In this document: in pieces, positions 7,247 through 8,395 of the stretch | Layout of the letters: each line of letters begins with the position of its first letter | How positions within the stretch are numbered: the stretch's first letter is position 1 | Origin: an uncultured Flavihumibacter sp. | GTDB taxonomy: Bacteria > Bacteroidota > Bacteroidia > Chitinophagales > Chitinophagaceae | Direction of reading: 5' to 3' | Assembly: GCA_946481605.1 (NCBI GenBank) | Contig: CAMLPA010000125.1 | Location: forward strand, 1 to 8,395 | DNA: 8,395 nt | Position numbers and translations under genes: made by a program | The notes under the pieces: generated by a model | The model's database searches: none | Told to the model about the DNA's origin: nothing | Seen by the model: the letters and a program-made list of their open reading frames with translations, nothing else

Positions 7247-7792
7247 TCAGTTTTTCTTCAGCGCAGTGGCCAGCCAAAGGAATTCTTCCAGGAACACCGA
7301 GACGCTCTTTTCAAAGGAAGGATCAGCCAGCGTACCATCTGCATTGAACTTTTTATCTACAAGTGGCGTCACCAGCATTCTTGGGGACGCGATACCGAAA
7401 AGCGCGGGCACCAGTTGAAGCAGTTGTTGGGCAGCCCGCATTCCTCCCATCGGCCCGTCAGAAGCAGTGGCAATACCGAACGCCTTGCGGCTGTGTTTGG
7501 GGAAATGATCGAGGAAGTTCTTCATGGTAGCTGAATAACCGCCGTTGTATTCAGGCGAAAGCAGGATAAACGCATCTGCATTGAAAACTGCTTCAGCAAT
7601 GGGTTGCTGCGCCTCCGGAACCGTTTCCAGATTTTTATACACCTGCTGGATCGGCGGTAACCAGTGTTCGCGCATATCGATATAGGTAATGTTGTGGTCC
7701 GTTTCATTTTTTAACCTGTTGAGCAGGTGAATGGCCACCCGTTGGGTAACGCTTTGCTGCCGTGGACTGCCAGAAATGAGTACTATATTCAT
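7247..7792 (-). CDS. NAD(P)H-dependent FMN reductase (flavodoxin-like fold)
   Basis: The 181-residue protein belongs to the NADPH-dependent FMN reductase family, which includes flavin, quinone, azo-dye and chromate reductases. It should use NAD(P)H to reduce bound FMN and pass electrons on; its natural acceptor cannot be told. The N-terminal strand and phosphate loop MNIVLISGSPRQQSVT (1-16) binds the FMN phosphate. PEYNGGYSATMKNFLDH (80-96) is the flavin-contacting motif, and GGMRAAQQL (116-124) is a later conserved loop. The length is normal for the family. I chose the ATG at 7792 because the fold starts there. The frame does open 24 codons earlier at 7864, but that ATG lies in the loop of the terminator at 7849-7874, and the extra residues would put a hydrophobic stretch before a soluble cytosolic fold. 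The upstream bases are A/T-rich with no clear Shine-Dalgarno. It appears to be its own transcription unit between two terminators. Confidence 0.9.
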   Translation of the reverse strand: MNIVLISGSPRQQSVTQRVAIHLLNRLKNETDHNITYIDMREHWLPPIQQVYKNLETVPEAQQPIAEAVFNADAFILLSPEYNGGYSATMKNFLDHFPKHSRKAFGIATASDGPMGGMRAAQQLLQLVPALFGIASPRMLVTPLVDKKFNADGTLADPSFEKSVSVFLEEFLWLATALKKN

Positions 7793-7824
7793 AATGATGT
7801 TTTTTAAGTTGAAAAGGAGCAACG

Positions 7825-7832
7825 CAAGTTTA
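7825..7832 (-). promoter_or_regulatory. Candidate -7 promoter box for the FMN reductase gene
   Basis: TAAACTTG on the minus strand matches the Bacteroidota TAnnTTTG box at all but one base. It lies about 32 bases upstream of the chosen start at 7792. No TTG is found at the usual -33 distance, where the sequence is the T tract of the preceding terminator, so support is weak. A promoter must lie in this short gap if the terminator is efficient. Confidence 0.3.
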
Positions 7833-7848
7833 CACGCTATCACCCAAT

Positions 7849-7874
7849 AAAAAAAGCGTTCCACCGGGGAACGC
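7849..7874 (-). terminator. Intrinsic terminator of the SurA-like gene
   Basis: On the minus strand a perfect 7-bp GC-containing stem, GCGTTCC/GGAACGC (7868-7874 with 7856-7862), encloses a five-base loop and is directly followed by seven T residues (7855-7849). It sits 26 bases after the stop codon at 7901-7903. This is a textbook rho-independent terminator and separates the SurA-like gene from the reductase. Confidence 0.92.
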
Positions 7875-7900
7875 CTGTATAATTCGTATTCTTTTTAGGA

Positions 7901-8395
7901 TCAATTCGCTTTGCTGATCACGGCTTCTTTTATCCAGGGAGCGAGTTCGGGGCATCCGCTGTAGCTTTCATCGATCATGATATAGAAATCAGGAATCCTG
8001 GTATTGAACCATTTTTCCAGCACTTCAAATTCTTTCTCTTTCTTAGCCATTTCCGCGATCTTGTTGTAATCGTCTTTCATGTTCATGCGGTGTGGCTCCG
8101 TTTTGGAACGGATGTACACGATGCGCACGCCCTGCTTTTCACGTTCGTCTTTGAAAGGAAGCGGTTGGGAGAATTCGCCAATCTTCAACTGGCTCAACCT
8201 TTTTACGAGGTCTTTGTCCATCTGATCGATGGTTACCACGCGAAGACCGCCGGTGTTGAACTTACCGAATTCGTCATCGCTGTACAATGCAACAGCCCTG
8301 CCGAAATCGATAGTACCCGCAATGAGTTTAGCACGCACGGAATCCAGTTTCACGATGGCCTCATCAATTTCCGTTTGTGTTACCTGTGGGATTTT
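7901..8395 (-). CDS. SurA-like periplasmic peptidyl-prolyl isomerase, C-terminal part (5' end outside window)
   Basis: The frame is open to the right edge, giving the last 164 residues. A GTG at 8353 could be mistaken for a start, but the 14 codons before it continue the same conserved domain. Visible residues about 5-98 form a parvulin-type (rotamase) domain: VTQTEIDEAI at 5-14, FGRAVALYSDDEF at 31-43, the GGLRV turn at 49-53, and LKIGEFSQPLPF (70-81) before the final strand RIVYIRSKTEPHR (91-103). A helical tail (about 105-132) with LEKWFNTRIPDFYIMID (126-142) and a short Cys-containing end (SGCPEL) follow, as in SurA homologues of Bacteroidota. Such proteins act in the periplasm as chaperones and prolyl isomerases for outer-membrane proteins. 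The signal peptide, the SurA N-terminal domain and any first parvulin domain would be outside the window. It is the last gene of its transcript, as shown by the terminator at 7849-7874. SurA versus a PpiD-like protein cannot be fully settled from the C-terminus. Confidence 0.85.
   Translation of the reverse strand, partial: KIPQVTQTEIDEAIVKLDSVRAKLIAGTIDFGRAVALYSDDEFGKFNTGGLRVVTIDQMDKDLVKRLSQLKIGEFSQPLPFKDEREKQGVRIVYIRSKTEPHRMNMKDDYNKIAEMAKKEKEFEVLEKWFNTRIPDFYIMIDESYSGCPELAPWIKEAVISKAN

Overview
The window reads as a piece of a Bacteroidota chromosome, most likely Chitinophagaceae. The SurA-type foldase, the NADPH-dependent FMN reductase, the HisKA_3 kinase with its 'ELHDNINQIL' phosphoacceptor box and the paired LuxR-type regulator all resemble forms common in that group. 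Shine-Dalgarno sequences are absent or weak, and one upstream region fits the Bacteroidota -33/-7 promoter pattern. The family placement is inference. All five supported genes lie on the minus strand, so the map is best read from right to left.

Right end (8395 to 7901): the C-terminal part of a SurA-like peptidyl-prolyl isomerase whose 5' end is outside the window. It is followed by a textbook intrinsic terminator (7849-7874). Next is a small flavodoxin-fold NAD(P)H-dependent FMN reductase (7792 to 7247). Its true start is internal to the longest open frame, because the longer frame begins inside that terminator. The 255-base gap from 7246 to 6992 holds a weak terminator-like hairpin, two perfect inverted repeats and two adjacent GC-rich stem-loops close to the next gene.

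Centre (6991 to 954): a two-gene two-component unit. The first gene encodes a 1794-residue soluble histidine kinase with about eleven PAS domains, one GAF domain and a HisKA_3/HATPase_c core. Five bases after its stop codon begins a 215-residue NarL/FixJ-type response regulator. The simplest reading is that signals collected by the PAS/GAF array control phosphorylation of H1608, which passes phosphate to D58 of the regulator, which then binds DNA.

Left end (812 to 1): the N-terminal 270 residues of a second sensor protein with a GAF domain followed by a PAS domain. Its GAF-PAS part is visibly paralogous to the GAF-PAS10 part of the large kinase, down to the helix that precedes the GAF. It has a plausible promoter of its own. 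Its output domain is outside the window.

No tRNA, rRNA, CRISPR array, insertion sequence or phage gene was seen. The notable content is the size and internal duplication of the PAS array and the paralogous sensor next to it. I see no evidence for a wholly new type of system.
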